From Ruminococcus sp. (lineage in GTDB: Bacteria; Bacillota; Clostridia; Oscillospirales; Ruminococcaceae), in assembly GCA_017622635.1 (NCBI GenBank), contig JAGAQS010000259.1, positions 1 through 5,808 of the forward strand: a DNA stretch of 5,808 nucleotides. The letters run 5' to 3'. Both the position numbers and the translations under genes were made by a program. Every line of letters begins with the position of its first letter. Within the stretch, counting starts at the first letter, position 1. Below the pieces are notes generated by a model. It was not told the DNA's origin and did not search any database. It saw only the letters and a list, made by a program, of their open reading frames with translations. Of this stretch, positions 5,207 to 5,808 are shown in pieces.

Positions 5207-5808
5207 ATGAAAACTGAGAAAAAACGAAGTTTCAAGGGTGCAGTGCTGATTACAGTCGTATCGGTAATGTCTCTTCTGATTATTTTTCTTACAAGTACTC
5301 TTGTACTTGCCACGGCGGCAAATAACAGGGCTCACAAATCTTATTCGTCCTCACAGGCAAGCTATACTGCCCGAGCTGCTATTGACAGTATTCTGAAAGC
5401 CGCAAAAGATAATGAGAATTTCGCTATAGCAATGAATTCTCTTAAAAGTGACGGTGAAAGTTTTAACGTATCGGTTAATATGGAATCGTCAGTTGCCGGT
5501 ATCGGTAAAGTAGAAAACGCAGAAATTGCATATGCAGGAAAAAAACAGTTTTATGACGCTTCAAAACAGGAATGGGTTGAAAGAGACCTGATTTCTGTAA
5601 CCGCTGATGTTACGTCAGGCGGTGAAACAAAAACTGTAACGGCATATGTTCTTAAAGACCCCCCGACACCCGGTGGCGGCGGCGGCGGCAACGGCGGTTT
5701 CGTAGCCGTCGGTACTGCCGGAACTTCCAACCATACAATCTCATTTGGTGGTACATATCTCGGTATCGGTATGTCTAAGGGTGCAAGATATTATCAGGGC
5801 GATTACAG
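5207..5808 (+). CDS. PilX/GspK-like minor pseudopilin with glycine linker (3' end off window)
   Basis: The frame from ATG 5207 stays open for 200 codons to the window edge; AAAGGCGG (5191-5198) is the ribosome site, 57 bases after the pilO-like stop. A basic start (MKTEKKRSFK) leads into one hydrophobic helix (about 12-36) and then SQASYTARAAIDSILKAA (49-66), resembling the PilX/GspK N-terminal pattern where a helix rich in Ala follows the membrane segment. A possible prepilin cleavage is after G11 (FKG-AVLIT), but position 5 of the mature form is Thr, not the usual Glu; GspK-type tip pseudopilins also lack that Glu. A beta-rich segment (about 84-149) follows, then DPPTP and GGGGGGNGG (156-164), then a Gly/Ser/Thr-rich start of another domain that I cannot identify. 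It is probably a minor or tip subunit of the pilus; a non-pilin membrane-anchored surface protein is the alternative. Confidence 0.65.
   Translation, partial: MKTEKKRSFKGAVLITVVSVMSLLIIFLTSTLVLATAANNRAHKSYSSSQASYTARAAIDSILKAAKDNENFAIAMNSLKSDGESFNVSVNMESSVAGIGKVENAEIAYAGKKQFYDASKQEWVERDLISVTADVTSGGETKTVTAYVLKDPPTPGGGGGGNGGFVAVGTAGTSNHTISFGGTYLGIGMSKGARYYQGDY
5672..5698 (+). repeat. Polyglycine linker encoded by a GGC run
   Basis: A GGT codon and five GGC codons in a row (5672-5689), then AAC GGC GGT, give GGGGGGNGG between the pseudopilin-like part and the distal domain. The short GGC tandem is a GC-rich patch in an otherwise AT-leaning gene and could slip by whole codons without breaking the frame. 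Confidence 0.7.

Noticed and set aside
5111..5335. Two minus-strand frames across the pilO-like/pseudopilin junction
   Set aside because: They run opposite the ribosome site and start of the pseudopilin-like gene and show no family features.

Overview
The window looks like chromosomal DNA from a low-to-moderate GC Gram-positive bacterium. Promoters are sigma-A type with extended -10 elements, Shine-Dalgarno sites are strong, and the intergenic DNA is very AT-rich. The RNase Z-like protein and the fused PilM/PilN layout suggest a gut or rumen Clostridia member, perhaps Ruminococcus or a relative; this is inference from protein flavour only. All genes are on the + strand.

Region 1 (1-1006) is a promoter and a metallo-beta-lactamase-fold gene of the RNase Z (tRNA 3'-processing) family. 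It keeps all the metal ligands, but other family motifs are altered. Region 2 (1007-1440) is a 434-base AT-rich gap without a convincing gene. It holds two good tandem extended -10 promoters, a strong stem-loop just after the first predicted start point, a perfect 17-bp dyad, and a related dyad inside the spacer of the second promoter.

Region 3 (1441-5808, running off the right edge) is a type IV pilus assembly operon: pilC (inner-membrane platform), a pilM-pilN fusion, a pilO-like gene, and the start of a PilX/GspK-like pseudopilin with a glycine-rich linker and an unidentified distal domain. The pieces fit one machine. PilM-PilN and PilO would form the alignment subcomplex around the PilC platform, and the last gene would supply a minor, perhaps tip, subunit. 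No motor ATPase (PilB/PilT), major pilin or prepilin peptidase is visible, so these must lie outside the window.

The most interesting points are three. The PilN-type INLL peptide sits inside the PilM-PilN fusion, with degenerate nucleotide-binding motifs in the PilM part. The PilO-like protein carries a ~53-residue acidic, Pro/Thr-rich insertion just before its last strand. The terminal pseudopilin lacks Glu5 and has a polyglycine linker. No CRISPR array, tRNA, rRNA or insertion sequence was seen.
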